Source: Litorimonas taeanensis
GTDB taxonomy: Bacteria > Pseudomonadota > Alphaproteobacteria > Caulobacterales > Maricaulaceae
Direction: 5' to 3'
Assembly (NCBI RefSeq): GCF_003634015.1
Contig: NZ_RBII01000001.1
Span: 62,001 to 126,000 of the forward strand
Length of the DNA: 64,000 nt
Below, in pieces: positions 55,061 to 64,000 of this stretch. How positions within the stretch are numbered: the first letter of the stretch is position 1; each line of letters starts with the position of its first letter. The translations under genes were made by a program, and so were the position numbers. The notes under the pieces were generated by a model. It was not told where the DNA came from, did no database searches, and saw only the letters and a list, made by a program, of their open reading frames with translations.

Positions 55061-56215
55061 ATGGCTGAGAAATTCACCTCCAAAGTAACGGCGGTTTTAG
55101 TCTTTGAAACGGGTGATACATTTTATGGCCAAGGTATTGGTGCACAGGGCGCAGCAGTCGGTGAGGTTTGTTTCAACACTGCAATAACAGGCTATCAAGA
55201 AATTCTGACAGACCCGTCTTATGCGTCTCAAATTGTATGCTTCACATTTCCCCACATCGGAAATACTGGTACGACAAATGAGGATGAAGAAGCGACTACT
55301 GAAGCCGCTAAAGTGGCTGCACGCGGCGCAATATTTAAGGCCGCGGTTACGCCAGCCTCTAATTGGCGTTCTGAAGGTGAACTCGGCGAGTGGCTTGAGG
55401 CCCGTAACATAATCGGTATTTCTGGTGTTGATACACGCGCGATCACAAGCTTTATTCGTGATAAAGGCATGCCCAAGGGCGTAATTGCCCACAATGTCGA
55501 CGGAAAGTTCGATATTCCAGCGCTCGTAAGTCAGGCCAAAGATTGGGCAGGGCTTGTCGGAGCTGACCTTGCGCAAGACATGGATCAAGACACACCCTTT
55601 GATTGGCGTGAGGCCCGTTGGGTTTGGCCCAAGGGGCATGAGGATAAAGAAGGCGTCAAAAAGGTTGTTCTTATTGATTACGGCGTGAAACGAAACATTC
55701 TAAGAAATCTCGTCAGTGTCGGTCTTAGCGTAACAGTAGTGCCAGGAAAAACGCCAGCAAAGGATATTCTTGCGATGAAACCAGACGGGGTTGTGTTATC
55801 CAATGGCCCGGGAGACCCTGCGGCAACCGGAAAATACGCTGTGCCGATAATTAAAGCGCTTGTTGAGGCAGACATGCCAATGCTGGGTATTTGCCTTGGA
55901 CATCAAATGCTAGCCGAAGCGCTCGGCGGAAAAACCATCAAAATGGAACAAGGGCATCATGGAGCAAATCATCCTGTGAAAGATCATACAACAGGAAAAG
56001 TAGAAATTGTGTCCATGAATCACGGTTTTGCTGTCGACAGTAAGAGCTTACCGGATTCTCTCGAAGAAACGCATGTCAGCCTGTTTGATGGTTCAAATTG
56101 CGGTATTCGGTTGAAAGGAAAACCAGTGTTTTCTGTACAACACCACCCTGAAGCCAGCCCGGGCCCGCAGGATAGTTTCTATTTATTCGAAAGATTTGCT
56201 GACGCGCTGGGCTAA
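55061..56215 (+). CDS. carA: carbamoyl-phosphate synthase small subunit
   Basis: A 384-residue glutamine amidotransferase subunit that frees ammonia for CarB. The class I GATase domain has the catalytic Cys in [10 protein letters not shown] and His in [11 protein letters not shown]. The ATG at 55061 has AAGGA 9 bp upstream, so the extra 16 residues of the longer frame are rejected. carB is 2.2 kb away on the same strand. Confidence 0.97.
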   Translation: MAEKFTSKVTAVLVFETGDTFYGQGIGAQGAAVGEVCFNTAITGYQEILTDPSYASQIVCFTFPHIGNTGTTNEDEEATTEAAKVAARGAIFKAAVTPASNWRSEGELGEWLEARNIIGISGVDTRAITSFIRDKGMPKGVIAHNVDGKFDIPALVSQAKDWAGLVGADLAQDMDQDTPFDWREARWVWPKGHEDKEGVKKVVLIDYGVKRNILRNLVSVGLSVTVVPGKTPAKDILAMKPDGVVLSNGPGDPAATGKYAVPIIKALVEADMPMLGICLGHQMLAEALGGKTIKMEQGHHGANHPVKDHTTGKVEIVSMNHGFAVDSKSLPDSLEETHVSLFDGSNCGIRLKGKPVFSVQHHPEASPGPQDSFYLFERFADALG

Positions 56216-56227
56216 GCCAATATAGCG

Positions 56228-57256
56228 CTATTGCAAATTCACTTCGCCGTTTTCGATTAGGCTCGCCGCGGCGGCCAAAATCGCATCCTTTGATGGGCGT
56301 GGTATGACACCCGTCATTGAAGTAACGTAAGCGTAATCAGCTTCGTGAAAAATCCCTAAATCAGGTAAGATGCCTTTCACGCGATCATCAAATAGGGAGA
56401 TGATACGCACTAGGATATTCGGGAATTCCCCCTTGGGAAGTTTCTCGGCCGTTGGATAAGCCTCTTTGAGAACATTTGCGATTCCCGCTAGCCAGTAGGT
56501 TTGTCCTGCCGCCATTAAACGTCGTCCGCCGGCTTTGTCTGCGGTCATCGCCGCAACATGTATGGATGCACAATCCCGTATATCTATGATTGGGTAAGCG
56601 ATTTTGGGCGCGCGGGGGAAATCACCCTCAAACATGGCTTTGATCAATCCCATTGATGCGCCGCCATTCTGATAGGGGTCGGGCCCCAAAACAATGCCCG
56701 GGCAGACGGTTGTTAATTGGTCGGTGAGGTCTTGAGCTTTTGTGTAGGCCCAAGCTGAAAGTTCTGCTCTGGTTTTCGAAACAGGATAAGCCGTTAAAGG
56801 TTTCCATTCTGGATCAGACCAATCACTTTCAGTGACAATCATTTTTTTTGACCGTCCGGGCTGTCCCATCATGGACACGAGAGAAGAGGTCATAACGATG
56901 CGCTCTACACCGGCTGAGAAACCATGTTCTAAGACGCGCTGCGCCCCTGCGCGGGCGGCAGGGACAAGAGCTTCTCTGTCGCTTGGAGCTTCAAGCGGAA
57001 AAGGAGAGGCAATGTGCTGTATGAAGCGGCAGCCTTTCGTTGCTTCGGCCCAGCCTTTATCTTGTTCAAGGTCGGCTTCAACGAGGCTAAGCTTTGAAAT
57101 ATCAGACCCCGCCTCTTCTAAAGCATCTACAATACGTTGACCTTTGACCTTGTTGCGTACTGACCCACGTACGGCGTAACCTTTTTCTAAAAGTTTAGCT
57201 GCGACATGGGAGCCGATATAGCCGGAAATGCCGGTAACAAGTACGGTGTCTGTCAT
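56228..57256 (-). CDS. NAD(P)-dependent epimerase/reductase, dihydroflavonol-4-reductase-like
   Basis: A 342-residue extended SDR. Rossmann motif TGISGYIGSHVAAKLLEKG and catalytic YPVSKTRAE (Tyr, Lys) are clear, with the basic cofactor-side GSVRNK favouring NADPH. Such bacterial proteins are often aldehyde or ketone reductases; the substrate is unknown. It sits between carA and carB on the opposite strand. Confidence 0.87.
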   Translation of the reverse strand: MTDTVLVTGISGYIGSHVAAKLLEKGYAVRGSVRNKVKGQRIVDALEEAGSDISKLSLVEADLEQDKGWAEATKGCRFIQHIASPFPLEAPSDREALVPAARAGAQRVLEHGFSAGVERIVMTSSLVSMMGQPGRSKKMIVTESDWSDPEWKPLTAYPVSKTRAELSAWAYTKAQDLTDQLTTVCPGIVLGPDPYQNGGASMGLIKAMFEGDFPRAPKIAYPIIDIRDCASIHVAAMTADKAGGRRLMAAGQTYWLAGIANVLKEAYPTAEKLPKGEFPNILVRIISLFDDRVKGILPDLGIFHEADYAYVTSMTGVIPRPSKDAILAAAASLIENGEVNLQ

Positions 57257-57296
57257 TGGGGGAGCTTTCGACTAAAGGAATTAAAGACAAGCAGGC

Positions 57297-58151
57297 CTAT
57301 AGAGATATCTTGTTGGGACAGCTTTGATTATAGACTTCTATAGCTTCTGGCATCCATTCGTTAAAATCATGTACACGTGTTTCAGGGCTTGGGTGTGTAC
57401 TTTGAAATTCTGGCGGTGTTGCACCAGCCTCTGCGCCCATGCGCTCCCAAAGACGCGGCGCTTCTCGGGGGTCATAACAGGCCCGGGACATCAGGATAAG
57501 TCCAATATAATCGGCTTCGGATTCGTGTGAGCGTGAAAAAGGTAAAGCATATCCATATTGGCTAATCCCGCCAAAGACGCCCATAACAGCCCTTTGTGCG
57601 CTATAATCCATGCCGCCGGCACCGAGCGAGACACCTGCGCCGACAATGCGCTGCATGTTTTGCTGTGCCATACGTTCTGCGCCGTGATGCGCCAGCGCAT
57701 GACCAATTTCATGGCCCATGACAACGGCTAGACCATTTTCGTTTTCGGCAATCGGTATCAGTCCCGTATAAACAGCCGTGTAGCCGCCCGGCAGAGCAAA
57801 GGCGTTGGCTTGGGGGCTGTCAATTACGTTAAAAGCCCAATCAAAGCCAGGGTCTTCATTGCTTGCGGCACGGGCAAGACGAACGCCTATTTCACGTGTC
57901 GCGTCTACGATAGGGCCTGATGTAATCAAATTCTCACGATTATCGGCAAGTATTTGTTGATAGGATTGAAGGCCGAGCTGTATTTCTTGCTCAGGTTCCA
58001 TCGTGCGGAGCTGTTTGCGTCCTGTAAAAGGCACTGTCTCTTGATTGGCAAAATAATAAATTGCCGCGCCAATCGCAAAGAGGACCATGATTTGCCAACG
58101 AAAGCCGCCGCCGCGACGCCGGGCGCCCCCTAATTGTGTTCGATAGACCAT
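57297..58151 (-). CDS. M48-family zinc metalloprotease, membrane-anchored
   Basis: The ATG at 58151 has a strong GGAGGGA 7 bp upstream. The 284-residue protein has a short basic Gly/Arg-rich start, one helix at about 22-38, and an M48 domain with the zinc site VMGHEIGHALAHHGAERM and the third ligand in SRSHESEADYIGL. It resembles Loi/BepA-type quality-control proteases but has no TPR region. It probably works at the periplasmic face of the inner membrane. Confidence 0.92.
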   Translation of the reverse strand: MVYRTQLGGARRRGGGFRWQIMVLFAIGAAIYYFANQETVPFTGRKQLRTMEPEQEIQLGLQSYQQILADNRENLITSGPIVDATREIGVRLARAASNEDPGFDWAFNVIDSPQANAFALPGGYTAVYTGLIPIAENENGLAVVMGHEIGHALAHHGAERMAQQNMQRIVGAGVSLGAGGMDYSAQRAVMGVFGGISQYGYALPFSRSHESEADYIGLILMSRACYDPREAPRLWERMGAEAGATPPEFQSTHPSPETRVHDFNEWMPEAIEVYNQSCPNKISL

Positions 58152-58397
58152 TCTGTATCCCTCCGAATTCATTCACACTACTAAATTTTTATCTGAAATC
58201 TAGTAGGCAATAGCGGCCAATGGTGGACGACAAAGAGCTTGCGGTTGACCTTTACAAATTCTGTTAAGAATAAATGGATTACCCTAGCTTTTCTTGGGCA
58301 GAATACTTGCACCTTCACTCGCATTTCTCTATGGGAAGACAATTTGGCTTTTGGGGCCAGATTCTTGAAGTTTTAATGTATCATATGGGTCTCGTTC

Positions 58398-61300
58398 ATG
58401 CCTAAACGTACCGACATCTCTTCCATCCTTATAATCGGGGCGGGACCAATTATTATTGGCCAAGCCTGTGAGTTTGACTATTCAGGGGTACAGGCCTGTA
58501 AAGCGCTGAAGGACGAGGGGTATCGAGTCATTTTGGTGAACTCCAATCCCGCAACAATCATGACTGACCCGGGCATGGCTGATGCCACTTATATCGAACC
58601 CATCACCCCAGAAATCGTTGAGAAAATTATCGCCATCGAAAAGCCAGATGCCCTTCTGCCAACGATGGGAGGGCAAACGGCTTTGAACACCGCCTTGGCC
58701 CTCGAAGAAATGGGCGTGCTTGAAAAATATGATGTGGAAATGATTGGGGCGAAAGCCGATGTAATCGACAAAGCTGAAAACCGCGAACGTTTTGCCCAAG
58801 CCATGACGAAAATTGGCTTGGAAAACCCACGGGCTACTATTGTGACTGCTCCTGATGGAGATATCGAAGCGGGCGTTGAAAAAGCGATTGAGGCCCTCGA
58901 CTATACAGGCTTGCCAGCGATTATTCGACCGGCCTTTACAATGGGCGGTACGGGCGGCGGCGTCGCCTATGATATTGAGGCTTATAAAGACATTATCCGT
59001 TCTGGCCTCAAGGCCTCTCCAACCAATCAAGTTCTTGTGGATGAGAGCTTGCTTGGCTGGAAAGAGTACGAAATGGAAGTCGTTCGAGACAAAGCTGATA
59101 ATTGTATTATCATTTGCTCGATTGAAAATATTGACCCTATGGGTGTGCATACTGGGGATTCCATCACTGTAGCCCCTGCGCTGACATTAACCGATAAAGA
59201 ATATCAGCGCATGCGCGATGCCTCTATAGCGGTTCTGCGCGAAATTGGCGTTGAAACAGGGGGGTCGAATGTTCAATTTGGCGTAAATCCAGCGGATGGC
59301 CGCATGGTTGTGATTGAAATGAATCCCCGCGTTTCACGGTCTTCTGCCTTAGCGTCAAAAGCCACGGGCTTTCCAATTGCGAAAATTGCGGCAAAGCTGG
59401 CTGTAGGATACACGCTTGATGAATTGGATAATGATATAACGGGCGCAACGCCAGCGGCCTTTGAGCCGACCATTGATTATGTCGTGACAAAAATCCCTCG
59501 TTTTGCCTTTGAGAAATTTCCAGGTTCTGAACCCGTTTTAACCACGGCAATGAAGTCAGTCGGCGAGGCGATGGCGATTGGCCGAACCTTCACAGAGAGC
59601 TTCCAAAAAGCTCTGCGTTCACTTGAAACGGATCTAACCGGTTTAAACGAAATTAATTTCGATCCGGATGGCGAACTCAAAGGGGAAATGCTACGCGACG
59701 CCATTATTGAGCGGTTAAAAATCCTAGCGCCCGATCGTTTGCTCGTAATTGCACAAGCCATGCGACAAGGTTTCGATATAGAAGAAATTTACAATATCAC
59801 GATGATTGATAAGTGGTTCTTGCGCCAAATCGAAACGCTCATAAAAGCAGAGAGCTGGTTGACAGAAACAGGGTTGCCTAGTGATGCAGAAACATGGCGT
59901 GCGATAAAGGCTGAAGGTTTCTCAGACGCCCGCATTGCAGAGCTTACACATACAACAGAATCCAACGTTCGAACTGCTCGACATGCCGCAAAAGTTCGCC
60001 CCGTCTTCAAACGCGTTGATACATGCGCCGCCGAGTTTCAGGCGAAAACTCCTTATATGTATTCCACCTATGAAAACCCAAGCTTTGGCGGTGTTGTCGA
60101 AGATGAAGCGCGTGTTTCAGACAAAAAGAAAGTTATCATTTTAGGCGGCGGGCCTAACCGTATTGGTCAAGGCATTGAATTTGATTATTGCTGTTGCCAT
60201 GCGGCCTATGCATTGGCGGATATTGGCATAGAATCCATCATGGTTAATTGTAACCCTGAAACTGTTTCAACGGATTACGATACATCCGACCGTTTGTATT
60301 TTGAACCCTTGACCGAAGAAGATGTGCTTGAGCTTATCACTACGGAAAAAGAAAAGGGTGAGCTTCTTGGCGTGATTGTGCAGTTTGGTGGTCAGACACC
60401 GCTGAAACTAGCCGAAGCGCTTGAAAGTAATGGTATCCCTCTTTTGGGCACAAAACGTGATGCACTCGACCGCGCTGAAGACCGTGAACGGTTTAAAGAT
60501 CTTGTTGAGATGTTAGGTCTTAAACAGCCCAATAATGCAATTGCGCGGACTGTAAAAGAAGCGCAATCCGCTGCGGAATATGTCGGTTATCCGCTTGTCC
60601 TGCGTCCTTCTAATGTCCTTGGCGGACGGGGTATGGAAATCGTTGATAGCGATGCAGAATTAAACCGCTACATTAATGAAGCAGTGAAGGTTTCTGGAAA
60701 ATCACCACTCTTAATCGATCAATATTTGAGAGATGCAATTGAAGTGGACGTAGACGTTATCTGCGATGGCGAAGACGTTTTTGTTGCAGGCATCATGGAG
60801 CATATCGAGGAAGCAGGCGTTCACTCTGGTGACTCTGCCTGTTCATTACCGCCTTACACATTGTCACCCGCCATCATTACTGAACTAGGCCGGCAAGCAA
60901 AAGCACTGGCTTTAGAACTGGGCGTTGTTGGATTGATGAACACGCAATTTGCCGTCAAAGACGAAGTTGTTTACCTGATTGAAGTCAATCCTCGTGCCTC
61001 ACGGACTGTCCCTTTTGTAGCTAAAGCTATTGGTCTCCCCGTGGCGAATATCGCGGCAAAAGTCATGGCAGGAGAGAAACTCTCTAGTTTTGATTTATCG
61101 ACACGCCCGCAAAAATATATTGCTGTAAAGGAAGCGGTATTCCCCTTTGCGCGTTTCCCTGGCGTTGATACTGTTCTTGGCCCTGAGATGCGCTCAACAG
61201 GAGAGGTCATGGGGCTTTCTGAGACATTTGGAATGGCCTTTGCCAAGAGCCAATTGGGCGGTGGTGTGACTTTGCCACGCTCGGGTAAGGTATTTATTTC

Positions 61301-61679
61301 AGTGCGTGATGAACATAAGCCGCTTATGTCGGTTTTGGCTAAAGAGCTTATTGGCCTAGGCTTTACAATTCTGGCGACAGGCGGAACAGCAACATTTCTT
61401 AAAAACCAAGGTGTGGCTGTTGAGACTGTCAACAAGGTTCACGAAGGCTCGCCGCACATTGTTGACGCAATGAAAAGTGAAGATGTGCAACTTGTCTTTA
61501 ATACGACCAGTGGCAAGCAGTCTCTGAAAGATAGCTTCTCGCTTCGCCGAACGGCTTTGACACAGAAAATCCCATACTTCACGACGGCTGCGGCAGCGCG
61601 TGCCAGTGTGGAAGCTATTAAAGATTTAGCAAATGGTGATTACCAAGTCGAAAGCCTACAAAGTATTGCGGCGGGTTAG
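58398..61679 (+). CDS. carB: carbamoyl-phosphate synthase large subunit
   Basis: A 1093-residue enzyme making carbamoyl phosphate for arginine and pyrimidines from bicarbonate, ammonia and two ATP. Two homologous ATP-grasp halves are seen: [17 protein letters not shown] with [11 protein letters not shown] in the first, and [15 protein letters not shown] with [10 protein letters not shown] in the second. A C-terminal MGS-type allosteric domain is near 955-1080. Length is normal (E. coli 1073). Confidence 0.98.
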   Translation: MPKRTDISSILIIGAGPIIIGQACEFDYSGVQACKALKDEGYRVILVNSNPATIMTDPGMADATYIEPITPEIVEKIIAIEKPDALLPTMGGQTALNTALALEEMGVLEKYDVEMIGAKADVIDKAENRERFAQAMTKIGLENPRATIVTAPDGDIEAGVEKAIEALDYTGLPAIIRPAFTMGGTGGGVAYDIEAYKDIIRSGLKASPTNQVLVDESLLGWKEYEMEVVRDKADNCIIICSIENIDPMGVHTGDSITVAPALTLTDKEYQRMRDASIAVLREIGVETGGSNVQFGVNPADGRMVVIEMNPRVSRSSALASKATGFPIAKIAAKLAVGYTLDELDNDITGATPAAFEPTIDYVVTKIPRFAFEKFPGSEPVLTTAMKSVGEAMAIGRTFTESFQKALRSLETDLTGLNEINFDPDGELKGEMLRDAIIERLKILAPDRLLVIAQAMRQGFDIEEIYNITMIDKWFLRQIETLIKAESWLTETGLPSDAETWRAIKAEGFSDARIAELTHTTESNVRTARHAAKVRPVFKRVDTCAAEFQAKTPYMYSTYENPSFGGVVEDEARVSDKKKVIILGGGPNRIGQGIEFDYCCCHAAYALADIGIESIMVNCNPETVSTDYDTSDRLYFEPLTEEDVLELITTEKEKGELLGVIVQFGGQTPLKLAEALESNGIPLLGTKRDALDRAEDRERFKDLVEMLGLKQPNNAIARTVKEAQSAAEYVGYPLVLRPSNVLGGRGMEIVDSDAELNRYINEAVKVSGKSPLLIDQYLRDAIEVDVDVICDGEDVFVAGIMEHIEEAGVHSGDSACSLPPYTLSPAIITELGRQAKALALELGVVGLMNTQFAVKDEVVYLIEVNPRASRTVPFVAKAIGLPVANIAAKVMAGEKLSSFDLSTRPQKYIAVKEAVFPFARFPGVDTVLGPEMRSTGEVMGLSETFGMAFAKSQLGGGVTLPRSGKVFISVRDEHKPLMSVLAKELIGLGFTILATGGTATFLKNQGVAVETVNKVHEGSPHIVDAMKSEDVQLVFNTTSGKQSLKDSFSLRRTALTQKIPYFTTAAAARASVEAIKDLANGDYQVESLQSIAAG

Positions 61680-61685
61680 GGGCGT

Positions 61686-61958
61686 TTAGCCCTGATACTC
61701 TTTTTTGGTCACACTATGCCCATAGCGTTGGACGAATTTTCGTTTAATCCGTCGCACCATATTGGTTTCATCCTCAGGCTTTAAGCCTTCTGCGATGATT
61801 AGCGCTTCGGTAAAGCGTTTGGAGGTGAGGGGCTTCCCGTCTTTTAAAAGATCATGGGCCGTCACGCCTGCGCACATATTCCATTCTGTACACATATCTG
61901 AAAGCAAGATGTCTAAATCCGCTTGTAATTCTGGATGTCGGCGTCTTTCCCAAGCCAT
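61686..61958 (-). CDS. conserved-looking 90-residue protein of unknown function
   Basis: I do not recognise this family. It is a small, soluble, charged protein with no signal peptide, with MAWERRRHPELQADLDILLSD, two cysteines near residues 23 and 29, and a basic C-terminal part (MVRRIKRKFVQRYGHSVTKKE). It lies 4 bp after trpA on the same strand, so it is likely cotranscribed, and its length and codon pattern look like a real gene. The next gene, carB, converges with it. Confidence 0.65.
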   Translation of the reverse strand: MAWERRRHPELQADLDILLSDMCTEWNMCAGVTAHDLLKDGKPLTSKRFTEALIIAEGLKPEDETNMVRRIKRKFVQRYGHSVTKKEYQG

Positions 61959-61962
61959 ATCT

Positions 61963-62763
61963 CTACCCCTTTGTTACACTATGCGTTGCGTCAGCGAGAG
62001 ACTTTACCAGTTTCAATGCTTCATCAGGGCCATTTTCTTCTATGGCTTTTACAATAGCGGTGCCCACGACCACACCATCTGCATCTTTGGCAATTTCTTT
62101 TGCGCGTTCAGGGGTTTTTACCCCAAAACCCACAACAACGGGTAGGTTGGCAGCTTGTTTAACGCGGGCAACTTGATCAGTAATTGTTCCGCCTTGGGCA
62201 AGCGTGGCTCCTGTCACGCCATTCATAGACACATAATATACAAAGCCTTTGGTGCCACTTACGACTTTTGGCAAGCGCGCACTATCCGTTGTTGGGGTAG
62301 CAAGGCGAATGAGAGCGAGGTCATGTTTTTCAAAGGCTTTTCGTAAGTCAGTGTCTTCTTCAGGCGGTAGATCGACAATGATTGCGCCATCTACCCCCGC
62401 CTCTTTCGCAGCGCTAGAGAATTTTTCAAAACCCATATGATGTATTGGGTTGGCATAGCCCATGACAATAATAGGTGTTGATGTATTTGTTTTTCTGAAT
62501 TCTGTAGCCATTTCTAAAACGGATGTCAGGGTCGTTCCTGCCTCGCGCGCGCGTATGCCAGCCTCTTCAATAACGGGGCCGTCAGCCATCGGGTCTGTAA
62601 ACGGAATGCCTAACTCGATAATATCAACACCGTTTTCGGGTAAAGCATTAAGTATGCGCTGAGACGTCTCTCGGTCTGGATCACCGCCCATTATATAGGC
62701 AACGAAGGCCGCTTGGCCTTTGGCTTTGCGATTGGCGAATGTTTGATCAATGCGTTGGGTCAT
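61963..62763 (-). CDS. trpA: tryptophan synthase alpha subunit
   Basis: A 266-residue TIM-barrel enzyme that splits indole-3-glycerol phosphate. The catalytic glutamate and aspartate regions are clear: ELGIPFTDPMADGPVI and GAIIVDLPPEE, plus the phosphate loop GFGVKTPE. Normally directly after trpB; here a 161-residue secreted ORF separates them. Confidence 0.97.
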   Translation of the reverse strand: MTQRIDQTFANRKAKGQAAFVAYIMGGDPDRETSQRILNALPENGVDIIELGIPFTDPMADGPVIEEAGIRAREAGTTLTSVLEMATEFRKTNTSTPIIVMGYANPIHHMGFEKFSSAAKEAGVDGAIIVDLPPEEDTDLRKAFEKHDLALIRLATPTTDSARLPKVVSGTKGFVYYVSMNGVTGATLAQGGTITDQVARVKQAANLPVVVGFGVKTPERAKEIAKDADGVVVGTAIVKAIEENGPDEALKLVKSLADATHSVTKG

Positions 62764-62803
62764 TTACTTGTTTCTGGTTTAAAGCTTTTAGATTGTTATA
62801 ATT

Positions 62804-63289
62804 TCAACTTGTTGAAAGTTCACAAAACTGGATGTTTTTTGTCGACCGAAGAGAAAGTTGTGTTTGAAAGTAATATCCTCTCTTAATCATTTTTCCATTG
62901 ATTTCAGTGTCTCTGACTCGAATTTTCGTCTGACAAACATTTCCTTTTACAAGGATACAGGACCCCAAGAAATGATCTTTTGGAGAAAGCCCTGTTTCTG
63001 ATTTTACGGCTTTTACAACATTTTTTTCAACGCGCACATTCAGAGACCTAGGGTCTCTATAATCTTCGATTGAATTTAAAAAGTCTCTGCCTTTCACCGA
63101 AGCAGAGCCCCGCACATCCATCTCTACCAGAGCGTAAACACAACCATTTTGGGATTTTTGTGAGTTTTCTATAGCCGTCGCCGTATCAATAGGCGTGCTC
63201 AAATTTTCAGCAAAAGCGGTGAAAGAGCAAGTGAACGATATGGACAGTGCGAAAGCGCTGAAACTCTTTTGAAAATGCCTTGTTGTCAC
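62804..63289 (-). CDS. secreted protein of unknown function between trpB and trpA
   Basis: A 161-residue protein with a signal peptide ([20 protein letters not shown], cut before ENLS) and a mature part of about 132 residues with four cysteines (VYALVEMD preceded by one, [17 protein letters not shown]), which could form two disulfides. No known domain is recognised. The GTG start overlaps the trpB stop (GTGA), so translation is coupled to trpB. It looks more AT-rich than its neighbours. A 40-bp gap separates it from trpA. Confidence 0.7.
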   Translation of the reverse strand: MTTRHFQKSFSAFALSISFTCSFTAFAENLSTPIDTATAIENSQKSQNGCVYALVEMDVRGSASVKGRDFLNSIEDYRDPRSLNVRVEKNVVKAVKSETGLSPKDHFLGSCILVKGNVCQTKIRVRDTEINGKMIKRGYYFQTQLSLRSTKNIQFCELSTS

Positions 63290-64000
63290 CCCTGCGTTCC
63301 CTCAGAAATATGTTCGCCAAGGGCATCGGCAATCGTGAAGACATCTTTATCGCCGCGTCCGCACATATTCATAATAATAAGCCCGTCTTTACCTAAATCT
63401 TTGGCAAGTTCGACTGTGCGAGGAATTGCGTGGCTCGGCTCCAAAGCTGGAAGAATACCCTCAAGGCGCGCGCATTCTTGGAACCAATGAAGGGCTTCAT
63501 CATCTGTTGCACTGACATATTCGGCGCGGCCAATATCATGTAAGAAGGCATGTTCTGGCCCAATCCCAGGGTAGTCGAGACCTGCACTAATTGAATGGGC
63601 ATCGTCAATTTGACCGTGTTCGTCTTGGAGCAGATAGGTGCGGTTTCCATGTAAAATACCAGGAGAGCCTCCCGTTAGAGATGCGGCGTGTAATCCTGAG
63701 TTCACGCCTTTACCCGCAGCTTCCACGCCGATGAGGCGTACATCTTTATCATCTACAAAATCATGAAATAATCCCATTGCGTTGGAGCCCCCGCCAATGC
63801 AAGCGACAACGGCATCGGGTAAACGACCTTCCGCTTCAATAATTTGAACCTTTGCTTCTCGGCCAATAATTGCTTGAAAGTCTCGAACCATTGCGGGGTA
63901 GGGATGCGGGCCTGCGACTGTGCCGATGCAATAAAAAGTTTCTTCTACATTGGTAACCCAATCCCGCAGGGCTTCATTCATTGCATCCTTGAGTGTGGCT
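63286..64000 (-). CDS. trpB: tryptophan synthase beta subunit, N-terminus outside window
   Basis: The C-terminal 238 residues of the PLP enzyme that joins indole and serine. The start of the visible part reads [17 protein letters not shown], and the PLP-phosphate loop GGGSNAMG and [13 protein letters not shown] are intact. The gene continues past the right edge. Its stop overlaps the start of the secreted ORF. Confidence 0.97.
   Translation of the reverse strand, partial: ATLKDAMNEALRDWVTNVEETFYCIGTVAGPHPYPAMVRDFQAIIGREAKVQIIEAEGRLPDAVVACIGGGSNAMGLFHDFVDDKDVRLIGVEAAGKGVNSGLHAASLTGGSPGILHGNRTYLLQDEHGQIDDAHSISAGLDYPGIGPEHAFLHDIGRAEYVSATDDEALHWFQECARLEGILPALEPSHAIPRTVELAKDLGKDGLIIMNMCGRGDKDVFTIADALGEHISEGTQG

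Noticed and set aside
55097-55639. 180-codon minus-strand frame over carA
   Set aside because: Antisense shadow with many cysteines; carA motifs on the other strand are decisive.
58482-59150. 222-codon minus-strand frame over carB
   Set aside because: Shadow of carB; rich in His, Phe and Asn as expected for an antisense frame.

Overview
The window is a dense, ordinary-looking piece of a bacterial chromosome. The gene families and their order point to an alphaproteobacterium, most likely in the Caulobacterales/Hyphomonadaceae/Maricaulaceae area (inference). Supporting features are the block hemC-hemD-Mic60-like-hemY, lptF-lptG...surA-pdxA-rsmA, ccmF-ccmG-ccmH-ccmI, fabD-fabG-acpP-fabF-mltG-gmk, an HWE-type histidine kinase, and a PstA with a long N-terminal extension. 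Base composition looks moderate (about half GC by eye), low for this group. No prophage, insertion sequence, CRISPR array or rRNA was seen. One tRNA (Leu, anticodon TAG) is present.

Layout. 1-5.8 kb: the 3' part of ygfZ (minus strand), a guanidine exporter gene preceded by a clear guanidine-II (mini-ykkC) riboswitch, glnB-glnA (minus), then maeB after a 400-bp regulatory gap with repeated TGTTCGC boxes. 5.8-10 kb: a MATE exporter, tRNA-Leu, and a peptidoglycan pair (YcbB-type L,D-transpeptidase plus M15-type protein with a calcium-loop insertion). 10-16.7 kb: a phosphate region with a divergent PiT-like transporter, a DUF6065-like gene and pstSCAB without phoU. 16.7-28 kb: cysteine synthase with a divergent Lrp regulator, rnd-rluA, a dienelactone hydrolase, a LysM lipoprotein, pyruvate kinase, an ExoQ/WaaL-like ligase, a sugar O-acyltransferase, RidA and a CPA1 antiporter. 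28-33 kb: fatty-acid synthesis genes, mltG and gmk. 33-43 kb: a hybrid sensor protein with a degenerate kinase core and intact receiver, the rsmA-pdxA-surA and lptG-lptF groups, pepA-holC and an HWE kinase. 43-54 kb: YciI, gpsA-tsaD, hemC-hemD-mic60-hemY, and four ccm genes. 54-64 kb: yggT, yqeY, carA and carB separated by two opposite-strand genes, and a trp group in which an unknown secreted protein sits between trpB (cut by the right edge) and trpA.

Functionally, nitrogen assimilation (glnA, glnB, carAB), phosphate uptake (pst), the pyruvate node (maeB, pyk), envelope building (lptFG, surA, mltG, L,D-transpeptidase, surface polysaccharide enzymes) and heme/cytochrome c maturation dominate. 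The most notable items are the riboswitch-Gdx pair, the pseudokinase-receiver protein, the EF-hand/dockerin-like loops inside the M15 domain, the secreted ORF coupled to trpB, the missing lptD and phoU at positions where relatives often carry them, and shared TGTTCG palindromes near maeB and pyk. I saw no clearly new multi-gene system.
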